From Liolophura sinensis (lineage: Eukaryota; Mollusca; Polyplacophora; Chitonida; Chitonidae), in assembly GCF_032854445.1 (NCBI RefSeq), contig NC_088302.1:54592046-54656045 (forward strand): 64,000 nucleotides of DNA, in the 5' to 3' direction. Made by a program: the position numbers and the translations under genes. Shown one piece after another: positions 1 through 12,441 of this stretch (positions within the stretch are counted from its first letter, which is position 1; every line of letters begins with the position of its first letter). The notes below the pieces were generated by a model that saw only the letters and a program-made list of their open reading frames with translations, searched no databases and was not told the origin of the DNA.

Positions 1-410
1 TTAAATCAAGAACTGGTAGACCACAGTGCCCCTCAGCCATGTCAACTACAAGCTGCACAAGTATATGGGATACATCTGTGTGAGTTAACATAAGGTGCTC
101 ATATATGAAAATAAAAGTGAGGAAAATAATGTGGGTTCAATGAAATTTAATCCCTTTAGCACTGTTTGAAATAGGATGGAGACGTCATGCTTACCGAGAG
201 GTCATACATACTGAGTTCAGAAATACTTCTAGTACACAGGTTCTGAACAATGTTCTGACTTTGTGATATACAAATAAATACCTTGTGGCATGCATGAATA
301 TGCCTTTTGATCCAGACCCATCCAACTGACAAAAATGGCCACATACCTCCTTACCTCACCATGCTGTGATCTGTGATTAGTCTGTAAGAATGTTAATTTA
401 TACATGTTCC

Positions 411-898
411 AGACCACTGGTAACTATCATGCCAATAACCAACTGACCACTACCATGAGACTACTGGTAACTATCATGCCAATCAACGAACTGACTACTA
501 CCATGAGACTGCTGGTAACTACCATGCCAAACAACCAACTGACTACTACCATGAGACTGCTGGCAACTATCATGCCAATAACCAATTGACTACTACCATG
601 AGGCTACTGGTAACTACCATGCCAATCAACCAACTGACTACTACCATGAGACTGCTGGTAACTACCATGCCAATCAACCAACTGACTACCACGATGAGAC
701 TATTGCTAATTACCATGCCAATCAACCAACCGACTACCACGATGAAACTATTGGTAACTACCATGCCAATCAACCAACCGACTACCACGACAAGACTACT
801 GGTAACTACTATGCCAATCAACCCACTACCACGATGAGACTACTGGTAACTACCATGAGACTACTGGTAACTACCATGCCAATCAACCAACTGACTAA
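411..898. repeat. 48 bp minisatellite, about 10 copies
   Basis: A 47-48 bp unit containing ACCATGCCAATCAACCAACT and a CTACCATGAGACT segment repeats head to tail. The unit is 16 codons long and lacks stops in one frame of each strand, so ORFs of 61-83 codons appear on both strands. These are by-products of the repeat. Confidence 0.92.
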
Positions 899-1500
899 TA
901 CAATGAAAAGGTGAATAGGGTATGTATACTGTATATATTCATATACATACATGCAGTGTCTGTTTTATCCTAACACATTTTGTGTTTTAATTGTTGGACA
1001 ACCTCATTCTCATTCTATCCCTAATTTACTCTGGAGAAGTTAACCACTGCCATTACTTTCTCAATCATTTTGCTGGTGTTAATTGCTAACTGATGTGAGT
1101 GATTTTGTTTTGCATAAGATAAAAAGGGTATTATTATATTGTTAAACTGGCCTAAACATGGAAAACTTTAATTTTCCTCCATAAAATCTGGACTAGAACC
1201 ATAAAGACAGGTGTGTTACGATCACCTTTGGCTTTAATAATGGGTCCAGCATCTATAGCCCAGGGGGCAGGAATTTCTGACCTCACGCACATTGTTAGTG
1301 CCCATTACATATCACTTAAAAAACTAAACAAACAAAAAAAAAAGTACCAGATGTAAATGTACATCAAAAGTGATTTTGTCAGAAATTAGGTAACAGAAAC
1401 AACAGGCAATGTTACTGAACATTTGGAAGATTTCATTACCCTCAAATGGCATTTTTTGGGCCAGTGTTCAGGCAAATCATGTGCCAGTCATACTCAGTAT

Positions 1501-1513
1501 GGGGGGGGGGGGG
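1501..1513. repeat. G13 homopolymer
   Basis: Thirteen consecutive G bases between unique sequences. No gene is nearby. Confidence 0.9.
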
Positions 1514-2136
1514 TGCTGAAATTCACGTGACACACACTGTCCACACAGATGGGTCATTTACATGATAATGCCCCATATATTAACACCGTAACACAACACT
1601 ATAGATGTCCATCAGGATTTCACCAAACCATACTGGAATGCTCTGATCAAATATTTACCAGGAAACAGCCATATGGAAATCTCAGCCAGTGTATAATTAG
1701 GTTAAAACTGTTCTGTATACCAGTACCGTACTAGCACCCTCAAATGGGGAAATCTGAGCATTGGTTTCTACCAGTCTTTGGGTTCTCCATGTTTGTGGGA
1801 AAAAAGGAAGATCTAAGGCAACAAAGTAAGACATATGACCCTTTTCTTTTTCCTTTTAGAGACAAAATATTACTAACCACTAAATGTTTTTAGGCAATAT
1901 TCTGTTAAAATTCACTAGATTCATTCAGACAATTTCCTATCATGAAAGTGAGTTATCTGAGTAATAAGTTTATTTATGACTGTTTTTTTTTTTGATGGTA
2001 GGCTAAGCAGCCATTATAAGCCTGGTGTATTGATGCCGTGTATCACACATAGTGGAAATCTGCTACTGTAATTTCAGAGGAATTGTTTATAAATTAAAAA
2101 TGTCAGGTGAATGTGAATGATTCAAGTACAAAATCA

Positions 2137-2170
2137 CCCTAGTGCTTCTCATGGTAATGAAGCACTAGGG
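2137..2170. other. Perfect 12 bp inverted repeat (hairpin)
   Basis: CCCTAGTGCTTC and its exact reverse complement GAAGCACTAGGG are separated by 10 bases. The surrounding 906-3070 stretch otherwise shows only AT-rich sequence and short T runs. It may be the remnant of a small inverted-repeat element or a chance palindrome; no flanking duplication is evident. Confidence 0.7.
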
Positions 2171-3071
2171 CTACCTTGAAAGATGAGTACACGGTACAAT
2201 ACTTTTATAATTGAGCTGCTCAGAAATATATAAGATTTAATTGCGGTGAAGGTCAATTTTTTTTTTTTTTTAAATGCTTAGAATGAAACACCATGGATAT
2301 AATTATTAAAGCTACAGTAATGTATTCACAACCTTATCAGTGTTTTAAAAGAGAAAAGACACAACACACATGACCAGCTGGACAGAAATCTAAGCCAAAA
2401 ACTGCACAACTCACAAATACTTACAATAAGGATATTACACATGCCTATTATTGGGACTAACATCAGTAACATTTTTTTTTCCATGTGTTACTTTTTTTTC
2501 CAACTACTCATGGAGTTTTACAGAAATTTACAATTTATGATGGACAGAAATAGAAACATTAGCAATGCTCCCCTCTCATCACAGAGGATATTTGATGAAT
2601 GACTTCCTCTGCAGGCCTAGCTGTCAAACTGTCTTCAGAACAGCTAGCTATATTTTTAACCACATTTTTTTCAAACAATATTTTGCGATATTTGCTTCTG
2701 ACGTCAGCTGGTCTTTAGTGCGGATCTGAAGTGCAAAAACTTAAAATGACAGGAGCCAAATGAATACTGGTAAGCTCTTAGTGTAAAATTCGTATATACA
2801 TATATGTGTACAAGTCAATATCATAAGTTATTAGCTCTGACAATAGCTGACAGAAGATAGCAGATCATCAGCATCCAAAGACATAAGTTTGCACATTTGC
2901 AAATTGCACATTTGTTGTATTTGAAGTACTAGACGAGCTGCTGAAGAGGCTGCTAATGTTAAATAATTAGCAATAGAGCCACTGCAATTAATAATACCCA
3001 TTACATATTATTATCAGATATTATAGTTAGCTTTCAACATTTATATATCATAGTAAGTATATTAGCCATTA

Positions 3072-4212
3072 CAATTAGCCTTTCACTCATTGAACAGAAC
3101 AACACAAAGTTAGGCTGTAGCCTCCAATTAGCCTTTCACTCATTGAACAGAACAACACAAAGTTAGGCTGTAGCCTCCAATTAGCCTTTCACTCATTGAA
3201 CAGAACAACACAAAGTTAGGCTGTAGCCTCCAATTAGCCTTTCACTCATTGAACAGAACAACACAAACTTAGGCTGTAGCCTCCAATTAGCCTTTCACTC
3301 ATTGAACAGAACAACACAAACTTAGGCATTGAACAGAACAACACAAAGTTAGGCTGTAGCCTCCAATTAGCCTTTCACTCATTGAACAGAACAACACAAA
3401 CTTAGGCTGTAGCCTCCAATTAGCCTTTCACTCAATGAACAGAACAACACAAAGTTAGGCTGTAGCCTCCAATTAGCCTTTCACTCACTGAACAGAACAA
3501 CACAAAGTTGGGCTGTAGCCTCCAATTAGCCTTTCACTCATTGAACAGAACAACACAAAGTTAGGCTGTAGCCTCCAATTAGCCTTTCACTCATTGAACA
3601 GAACAACACAAACTTAGGCTGTAGCCTCCAATTAGCCTTTCACTCACTGAACAGAACAACACAAACTTAGGCTGTAGCCTCCAATTAGCCTTTCACTCTC
3701 TGAACAGAACAACACAAAGTTAGGCTGTAGCCTCCAATTAGCCTTTCACTCACTGAACAGAACAACACAAAGTTAGGCTGTAGCCTCCAATTAGCCTTTC
3801 ACTCACTGAACAGAACAACACAAAGTTGGGCTGTAGCCTCCAATTAGCCTTTCACTCACTGAACAGAACAACACAAAGTTAGGCTGTAGCCTCCAATTAG
3901 CCTTTCACTCATTGAACAGAACAACACAAACTTAGGCTGTAGCCTCCAATTAGCCTTTCATTCACTGAACAGAACAACACAAACTTAGTCTGTAGCCTCC
4001 AATTAGCCTTTCACTCTCTGAACAGAACAACACAAACTTAGGCTGTAGCCTCCAATTAGCCTTTCACTCATTGAACAGAACAACACAAAGTTAGGCTGTA
4101 GCCTCCAATTAGCCTTTCACTCACTGAACAGAACAACACAAACTTAGGCTGTAGCCTCCAATTAGCCTTTTACTCACTGAACAGAACAACACAAACTTAG
4201 GCTGTAGCCGCC
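3072..4212. repeat. 53 bp minisatellite, about 21 copies
   Basis: The unit starts TTAGCCTTTCACTCATTGAA and carries AGGCTGTAGCCTCC, which contains a near-palindrome AGGCT-GT-AGCCT. Copies differ at a few fixed positions (CATTGAA, CACTGAA or CTCTGAA; AAAGTT or AAACTT). One shortened copy near 3327 lacks about 25 bases. Confidence 0.95.
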
Positions 4213-4780
4213 ATCACAAAGTAATCACTGCCTATATAAACATGCATTAGGCCTAGAGGGTTTTAACACATGACCAGAAGACAAATAATATCTATTATTC
4301 TTTTTATGGGACAAATAAACTGGTTAGAAGCTCATGAATTTTATACTTTTTTACAGTCTGCTCTAGTTGTCATACCTGTTCTGATCCATGAAAGTGTTTT
4401 TATTCCGTCCTAAACCTACAGCAATTCTCACATTATTTATCCGTTTATTTGTTTGTGTTTTTTAAATACTTTTTTCAAAGTTTTATACACATATATTACA
4501 GAAAGTAATGATTCAGATATAAAGAACAAGCTGGTAGCTTTGAGTTTAATTGATTGATCTACATGATTTATGTGTTTTGAGGATATTTTAAGGTTTTTAA
4601 GGTGTTTATAGTTTATGCAGGGTTTATATTTTTTATTTATATGATAGTTTTTAAATCATTAAATTGACTTTATGTATGTGTTTATAATGTATTCATCAAG
4701 ATATATCTGATAACACGTATACAAGTTCCACACAAAGGATTAATTCATAACAAAACATTAAATCTCTAAACTGTGTTACA

Positions 4781-4810
4781 CCCCCCCCCCCCCCCCCCCC
4801 CCACCCACCC
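4781..4810. repeat. C22 tract with CCCA extension
   Basis: Twenty-two C bases are followed by ACCCACCC, about 90 bases before the assembly gap. The minus strand is G-rich and could form a quadruplex. The tract may have contributed to the assembly break. Confidence 0.85.
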
Positions 4811-4898
4811 AATCCTGTGTGTGTTCAATGGATGGTGAAATTGAAGTATAAAAAGGGAAAAAAAAAGAAAAGAAATCTGTGAAGAGAACTGACCTGGG

Positions 4899-5098
4899 NN
4901 NNNNNNNNNNNNNNNNNNNNNNNNNNNNNNNNNNNNNNNNNNNNNNNNNNNNNNNNNNNNNNNNNNNNNNNNNNNNNNNNNNNNNNNNNNNNNNNNNNNN
5001 NNNNNNNNNNNNNNNNNNNNNNNNNNNNNNNNNNNNNNNNNNNNNNNNNNNNNNNNNNNNNNNNNNNNNNNNNNNNNNNNNNNNNNNNNNNNNNNNNN
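4899..5098. other. Assembly gap (200 N)
   Basis: Exactly 200 N bases, a placeholder length that probably does not report the true gap size. Predicted peptides across it are meaningless. Confidence 0.99.
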
Positions 5099-6950
5099 CA
5101 TCAATTTTAGGACTACATGTAAAACTTACTGTCAAATGAATACAACTACAGGTAATATGACACATTTCATGTACACCACTCCATTCACCAGTTTGAATGA
5201 CTTTTTAAGACTAACAGGAAATAACTTGTTTATACCACATGTAGAAATACAATTACGGGGGATATCTCTTGGAATATGCATTCAAACTTTAACCTTTCAA
5301 ATTTTCATCGTGGTCGTTAACTTTAGATTCCAGACTTAATTGCCATAGATTAATCTTAACATTCCAGATTTTATTGTTTGTAACACAACTAATAATATAA
5401 CCAGATTTGAGATGCAAATGAGTATAATTTCTGACTTCTGAGGATACTGTCAGATATTCCTGGATCTGCCCCACCTGGGCCCCACTGTCTTGTAGGGCTT
5501 CAAATTAGCTGCCTATAACCAGAAAAAAATTGGGGGAAACATCAGAATGGAAGATTTGAATACGAGTTAAGAATTTTTTCCCTTGACATTGTCAACTTCA
5601 TGCAGATATGAACCAAAAATGTGTGCATGCCTCAGAAATATACAGCAAACCTAGATTTAACAAAGTACAAAGTTCTAAAGATACAGTAGCCTGTAAGTCT
5701 TGAAATTTTGGAGCTTAAAGAAATTACCTCAGGTGACATTGTAAAAACCAAGAAGCTTTCTTGAGAGAAATATATGGACTTGAGAGTGAAAATGTTCACA
5801 CTTTATACTTACCTGTTAGTGTTTTCTTCACAGGTAGATGACAGGTACATATATTAACCTCAGCTTAGCTGGTGACACAGCTATGTGAGGGGCATAGGCC
5901 AAACAAACTTACAGTCCTGTACACATGGACACACTGTCATTACACAGGTAAGGGTAATCAACAGAGGCAACTCATTCACCTGTACAGGTGAAAACCAGCC
6001 AAGTGTTGACAGAGCATGAATAAGTGACCCAGCTAGTTACACAGTCACATACCAGCTAGCGTTCTGGTGAACACTGACTCAGCCAAGAAAAATCTGTCCT
6101 CATTATAACCAAATCTCATTTCACCTGGCCGTGTTTCTGTCAGTAAATTAGTAGTATCAGGTAGATGTGCCCCCTTCATCTATACTCCATACAGGTTAAG
6201 CTGTGTCACTTCCACAATGCTGAATGTCAGTCAACTTTGACAGATGAAAATGACAGATCTTAATTATTTTCCTCAGATTTTCACATTTCCCTCCAAGATG
6301 CTGATGTATTGTTATGTGCATGCAACTGTCAGATCCATACCTGGGAGGAAGTGATCCATTAATGTCAAAACACCCATCTATCATCATGTCACTCCATGGT
6401 TTAGTTGTATTCATCTGCTGTTACCTTCCCTATAATCACCGTGAGAATTTAACCTCATCATTTATTTGGAAAACAGTTCAAACCTTCCTATTTGCCAAAA
6501 TTTTACACCTGACAAAAGCCCCTCCTATAAACTAGGCAAAAGTCTATAAGCCCGGTTGAAACAAATGTATTATAAAGAGCACATGTGGTTTTAAGAACTG
6601 TATATATGTCCGGACTGTAGACTTTAAGGTTCCACTCACACTGTATTAGGATTTGAGTAACAGATTATACGAGGTCTTAATTCTGACAAATGACTGTTAA
6701 TTAATGCACATTTGAATCTCTGATGTAATGTTCATCCTAGCTGCCAGTGTACACATATGTACACCTCGAGCAAAGCCTGCACTCCATCATACTATATGAA
6801 CAATGTTACATGGCCTAACCCCAGTCTGCGATATAGGAGCCATCTATTTGTTTTATTGTTACCACTACACTAACCATACTAACAAATGAACCCTGCACAA
6901 TACTGACCTATCCCCAGCTAAATCTAAACTGTTATTACATGAGACACCAG

Positions 6951-7016
6951 AGTAAGATGGCCAAAAGCTGGTAAGAATGTCTGCCTCATAAACAATAGGC
7001 CCTGGTTCAACTCTAA
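6951..7016 (+). repeat. Degenerate tRNA-like SINE head or tRNA pseudogene
   Basis: The segment has a tRNA-like plan: an A-box-like TGGCCAAAAGCTGG, a stem-loop region with CTCATAA in anticodon-loop position (anticodon CAT), and a B-box-like GGTTCAACTCT. There is no closed acceptor stem, so it is not a working tRNA gene. It is most likely the eroded head of a tRNA-derived SINE. Confidence 0.4.
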
Positions 7017-7386
7017 ATAGCAGACTACACATGTACTGGCCCAGTCATCTACAGGGCTCATAGCACAGCTCTGGGTGGCTGCCTATCAGTGTCAAGCTGA
7101 ACATTTTACCCAGCTTTACAAAGCTTAAATTTTGTGTCAAAGCCAGCATAGCTAACCATGTCTGAAAAGTAATCCACCTGTTTAAACTTTTGAATTAAAG
7201 AAGGTGAACTGTCTGCCATGTTTTGAGTTCAAACATCTGTCAAGTTCCAGTAAAGTACATGTTGGCTGTTCCAACACTACTTTTCATTCGGAATCATTTT
7301 TTTTTTTTTTTTTTTGCCTTCAAAAATATTTTAGTCACCGGAATTTGTCATCAACAATTTACACTTCACAGAACAAGCTCACACTT

Positions 7387-7575
7387 AGCCTGAGGTTCAA
7401 GCCAGACACCTGCTGGATGTCAGGTAGATTCAAAAGTTTTATTGCCACGATATGGCTAAGATATTGCAGAGGTTCAGCCTGAGGTTCAAGCCAGACACTT
7501 GCTGGATGTCAGGTAGATTCAAAAGTTTCATTGCCACGATATGGCTAAGATATTGCAGATATGGCCTTAAGCCGT
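7387..7575 (+). repeat. 89 bp direct duplication with a mollusc SINE-type tail
   Basis: AGCCTGAGGTTCAAGCCAGA begins at 7387 and again at 7476, and the following 89 bases are nearly identical in both copies. The segment TTGCCACGATATGGCTAAGA followed by the TTAAGCCGTAATCATTCATTCA tail is a type of 3' end familiar from molluscan SINEs. The duplication sits inside the element, so it probably occurred after insertion. Confidence 0.65.
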
Positions 7576-7854
7576 AATCATTCATTCAAAATTTTCAAAG
7601 GCTGGATTATTGTTGGAAGAGGGTTTACCGGGCAAGTTTTGACACCTTTTACCTGTGGATAACTTGTGGATCCAATGTATACCAAACATTAGGACTGGCT
7701 CAAGTTGTAAAGGTTTGTGAATTTTTCATCCTGGTGAAGATACGGTCCCCAAATGATATATTTGTTCTGTTAGTATAATGTATTGATGGGCCGTACACAT
7801 ACAGGTGCCTGAGGCTTCCAATTCAGTAATCATATTAATGTTGGATATCGACCG

Positions 7855-9183
7855 TGGGTGTCATGTAAGCAGTGGCTGAATGGGTATCATGTAGGCAGTG
7901 GCTGGATGGGTGTCATGTAGGCTGTGGCTGGATGGGTGTCATGTAGGCTGTGTCTGAATGGGTGTCATGTAGGCTGTGGCTGGATGGGTGTCATGTAGGC
8001 TGTGTCTGGATGGGTGTCATGTAGGCTGTGACTGGATGGATGTCATGTAGGCAGTGGTTGGATGGGTGTCATGTAAGCAGTGGCTGAATGGGTATCACGT
8101 AGGCAGTGGCTGGATGGGTGTCATGTAGGCTGTGGCTGGATGGGTGTCATGTAGGCTGTGTCTGGATGGGTGTCATGTAGGCTGTGACTGGATGGATGTC
8201 ATGTAGGCAGTGGCTGGATTGGTGTCATGTAGGCAGTGGCTGGATGGGTGTCATGTAGGCTGTGGCTGGATGGGTGTCATGTAGGCTGTGGCTGGATGGG
8301 TGTCATGTAGGCTGTGGCTGAATGGGTGTCATGTAGGCAGTGGTTGGATGGTGTCATGTGTGCAGTGGCTGGATGGGTGTCATGTAGGCTGTGGCTGGAT
8401 GGTTGTCATGTAGGCAGTGGCTGGATGGGTGTCATATAGGCAGTGGTTGGATGGGTGTCATGTAGGCAGTGGATGGATGGGTGTCATGTAGACAGTGGCT
8501 GGATTACTTTCATGGAGGCAGTGGCTAGGTGAGTGTTATGTAGGCAGTGGTTGGATTAGTGTCATGTAGGCAGTGGCTAGGTGAGTGTTGTGTAGGCAGT
8601 GGCTGGATGTCATGTATGTAGTAGCTGGGTTGCTGTTATGTATGCAGTGGCTGGGTGGGAGTCATGTATGCAGTGGCTGGGTGGGAGTCATGTATGCAGT
8701 GACTGGGTGGGTGTCATGTAGGCAGTGGCTGGATAGGTGTCATGGATGCAGTGGCTGGATGGGTGTCATGTATGCAGTTGCTGGGTGGCTGTCATGTAGG
8801 CAATGGCTGGGTGGCTGACATGTAGGCAGTGGCTGGATGGGTGTCATGTGCAGTGGCTGTATTGGTGTCATGTATGCAGTGGGTGGATGGGAGTCATGTA
8901 TGCAGTGGCTGGATGGTGTCATGTAGGCAATGGCTGGATAAGTGTCATGTAGGCAGTGGCTGGATGAGTGTCATGTAGGCAGTGGCTGGATGGGAGTCAT
9001 GTAGGCAGTGGCTGGGTGGCTGACATGTAGGCAGTGGCTGGATGGGTGTCATATGCAGTGGCTGTATTGGTGTCATGTATGCAGTGGGTGGATGGGAGTC
9101 AAATGCAGTGGCTGGATTGGTGTCATGTATGCAGTGGTTGGATGGGAGTCATGTAGGCAGTGGCTGGATAAGTGTCGTGTCTG
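7855..9183. repeat. 26 bp minisatellite, about 50 copies
   Basis: The unit is GTAGGCAGTGGCTGGATGGG plus TGTCAT. Copies vary between GCAGTGG and GCTGTGG; copies of each type cluster, which points to local amplification of subfamilies. ORFs here (77, 67 and 60 codons) reflect the repeat. Confidence 0.93.
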
Positions 9184-11472
9184 GCATTACCTGAAGCAGC
9201 ATATGCTGTGACATGATAGAAATAATGCTGGAATCCACATTAAATCTCCAAGTGACCAAACATAGGAATTTACTAGGGTCCTATGTTGGCATGCATGGCT
9301 ATATGTTATATTCATGACAAAATGCCAACAGTATGGTGCCTGAAGCTTTAGGCACAAATTTGTACGATTTGTACAATAAATTGTCAGCTATCAATCTGGG
9401 CTAAGGGGAAGAAAATCTGACGCACTGAAGAAAACTGCTTCTTGACACGTAACAGACTGAGTGGGGAGATTATTTTATCTAACTATTCGTATTACATTAC
9501 AGATGCACTCTAGCATGCTCCGTCATTATCACACACCCTGGTATGGGACAAGGTAACAGGTGCCATGATTCAGCCATATCACGCCTCACAAGCAGGTAAA
9601 ATGTAGACCTATATTTACCCGTAGATCAGTTAGCTTGCATGCCTAAAAATTCACCCATCTTCCTGAATACATTTCTTTGTACACATAAATTTGAAGAAGC
9701 ATTAAAAAACAATCTGATAAGGAGCTGGAGGTGATGATTACAGCCCCTCAAAGAAATGCGCTGAGTTATAACTTATAGGTAAGGAAACTGAATAGAATCC
9801 AGACTGACTGATGTAGTTGTGACCGCTCAGTACTTGAGTTTTCATGTCAGTGTGATTACCTATCACTGTGCTGACAATATGTGGTTAGCATTATGGCAGA
9901 TGTAGTACAGTCAAAGGTAGGAAAAAAGTCTCTACACACAATTCTCCAGATTTCATGCAATGATTTTGTGAGTTGCCTATTGGCTGTTGAAGTATGCTTC
10001 CAATTTTTATTTATAAGGTATAAATAGGGTAGCGTCAGATACACTGCTTATAGGCTTGACTCTCTAGAACTGAGTATCTTTTGCATTTCTAGTCACTCAC
10101 ACTGTATAAATATCTCTGCTAGGCTATTTTTAAAACAATAAACTGCATGTACAGTTTAGGTTAGAAACCAAATAGGGTTAAATATTGGAAAACTTTGGGC
10201 CCTGCATTAGTGACAATGCAGATCTTTTTTCCAGGTTTAGACAGTGCTCGGAAACCTCTGGCATGATGTTTTATAAATACAATTAGGCTACTGTGCTTAT
10301 ATTATTATTGGGCCCGTAAAGTGTGGATCTATCTGGGATCTATCATGTTAGCTGAGCAAAGTTATAACTGATTACAGTCCTAAACTGTTCTAGTATCTGT
10401 TTATATAAACTGTCCCACCTAACCATTCCTCAAAGCACCAATATATAAATCACATTTTTCAAATTGAAAGACTTTATTAATGTATGCGCACTTCCATCAA
10501 ACAAATAAACATACATACATATATATATATACTGATTCCCTGCTACCACGTATAAACTGGTCCATTCCATTTTGTCATCACATGACACATTCCATTCAGG
10601 CAGCAGTCTAGGCTATATACAATGCACAAATTGTCATTGTTTTGAAGTAAAGCTATCTAACCATATAACCCCAGATAAAATTTTGATAATTTATGCATAC
10701 ATGTCATGTATTAGCTCTTAAAATGTCTCAACAAAAATATAAATTAAAATGCACACATTCTTATGTGATTGCTCATAGTGTAATGATGCGTATTACTCTT
10801 CACTCCTGCATCAAGGAAGTTAACCGCACGGGTCATCTGTACAACATTACATTAATTGTACCAGTACACTAACCAATCACAGGTGTGTAGATGTAAGTAT
10901 GCAGTTTGTGCATTTCACAATCAGGTATTGCAAACTTCTCCCTATGATATGGTTTGACATCTCATATGCCTTCATGTGCCTTATACAGGCCAGATAACCT
11001 ACAGCTACTTAATCATTGTATTGAAACGTACAGGTAAAACATTCACACATCTTGTAAACAAAAACTCAGACAGCTATGATGTACCTGTAGTTCACTCATT
11101 ATATGTTTGTAGATGCTTCATGATTCTAGCTTCAATGTTTCTACAAACATGCTGACAAAAATGTCCTGGAAATGTGTCGGTTTTACTACCTGTAATGTCT
11201 AAGCACATCCTGTAGTTACTGAAGCTTTTGTCAGATGCTTATTGTATTGTATGGTGTAGATGAGGTAAAACAAAGGGTGCAGGTTTCAGCGAGAATTTTC
11301 CTACAATAATTCCTTACAGTCTCAGTGATCGTGCTTGACAGATGAGAATCTAGAATTCACTAAATTGTGGTTGTTCAACACCAGTGCTATTCAAACTTTT
11401 CATTACACATAACTCCAAAACAACCCTTACCTGTAGATTTAGAAGTGTATTGCACATGGGGGTGAGACTCAC

Positions 11473-12294
11473 CTGGTAGAAATGTTTAGTGGTTCCATAA
11501 CTGGGGACAATGCTGAGGCCAAGTGGCTCCTTCAACTTCTTCTGTATGTGGACAGTATGTAGAGTGAACCCCTTTGGAGGAGATGACAGAATATCTTCCA
11601 CATGAGTACTACCTATTTCTCCTTCTGGGAAGTTTTGAGGAATGCTTTTTCCTCGCTTTACCAGCATGAACACCTGCAGCGGCATTTCCCTGAACACAGA
11701 CACGCATTCATCGTACGTCAAAGTGTGCAAGTCCAGGCCATTGATCTCTAAAATTTGGTCACCGACACCCACCCCTCGGGAGCCTCCTGATGCTCTCTCA
11801 GCAGCACCGCCCATGGTCACACTACGCACCCTCACTGCTTTCACTTTTTCTCTGTTACCCTTGTCCCCAATGACACTCAGAATCATGCCCAACTTCTCCC
11901 CCGGCAGTCGGTGTAAAATGAGACACTCGATCCTCGAATTGTCCATTTCTTTCCTTGTAGTACATGTGACATGTTCTTGCTGCGTGGAATTGTCAAAATT
12001 TCTCTCCATTACTACTGGATGTTGCATTTCAGAGAAATTGTCCACATGACATTCTTGTCTTTGACCAGAATTACTTTCCACAGAACCATTACCTGTGCTG
12101 TGAGAACTCATTATGCTCTGGGGTAGATCACTCTGCAGGTGTGAGGAAAGCTTATCTGACACTGATTTCACCACGTTCAAATTCATGTTTGACTCATTAT
12201 CTCTGTTTTTTGCCCTAAGTACTGGAGAGCGAATGACTCTATTTGCGAATGAGTTACTTTCCCAGCCAGTATCAGAATCAGACTCTGTATCCAT
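11473..12294 (-). CDS. Multi-PDZ scaffold protein, first coding exon (274 codons; partial gene)
   Basis: The exon encodes a scaffold protein expected to bind C-terminal peptides through PDZ domains. Residues 1-120 are Ser/Asn/Asp-rich and look disordered. A PDZ domain spans about 122-214: carboxylate loop KLGMIL, GGAAER at 162-167, GDQILEING at 178-186, and Tyr instead of His at the first position of the second helix, so class I binding is not expected. A second PDZ starts near 242 with LGLSIVPS and is cut by the intron. The donor is TACCAG|GTGAGT in phase 0. The start is the ATG at 12294 because an in-frame TAG lies one codon upstream and the leader has its own acceptor at 12442. Family assignment is uncertain. 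It could be a separate gene or an internally started C-terminal unit of the PDZD2-like gene 29 kb upstream on the same strand. Confidence 0.85.
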
Positions 12295-12324
12295 TTTCTA
12301 GTCTTCCTCTAACCTTTCTGACAG

Positions 12325-12441
12325 CTAGTACCACACAATGGGACGATCCAGATCACTCAGAGTTATCTCCCCTGCTCTCCACAGCTTCTCCACCACTTCA
12401 GTTCTATTGTGGACTAGCTGTCTCCAGTTTTTGACGGCCAT
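12325..12441 (-). promoter_or_regulatory. Upstream ORF (38 codons) in the spliced 5' leader
   Basis: The exon opens at 12442 behind a strong acceptor (CTCTTTTTTTGTTTATTCCAG). The second base of the exon begins an ATG that opens a 38-codon ORF ending in TAG at 12325. The ORF is in the same frame as the main start 30 bases further on, with a second TAG directly before that start. The leader therefore contains an ORF likely to lower or regulate translation of the PDZ protein. The peptide (Trp- and charge-rich, ending VWY) matches nothing I recognise. Confidence 0.5.

Larger units (their letters stand above)
1..11472 (-). other. Probable intron of the second multi-PDZ unit
   Basis: The exon at 11473-12442 ends with a good donor in the middle of a PDZ domain, so transcription must continue toward base 1. 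I looked for the missing second half of that PDZ domain (a GD-x-I-x-x-NG type segment behind an acceptor) on the minus strand and found none. Outside the repeats listed separately, 906-3070, 5099-6950 and 9190-11470 are AT-rich and hold no ORF with a recognisable domain. The assembly gap at 4899-5098 could hide a small exon. Confidence 0.5.

Noticed and set aside
4766-5165. ORFs spanning the N run
   Set aside because: They consist mostly of unknown residues across an assembly gap.
6951-7016. Functional tRNA-Met gene
   Set aside because: The acceptor and T stems do not pair, and the A box carries an insertion. It fits a SINE head or pseudogene better.
11642-12049. 135-codon plus-strand ORF
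   Set aside because: It is the antisense of the PDZ exon; the minus strand has clear PDZ motifs.
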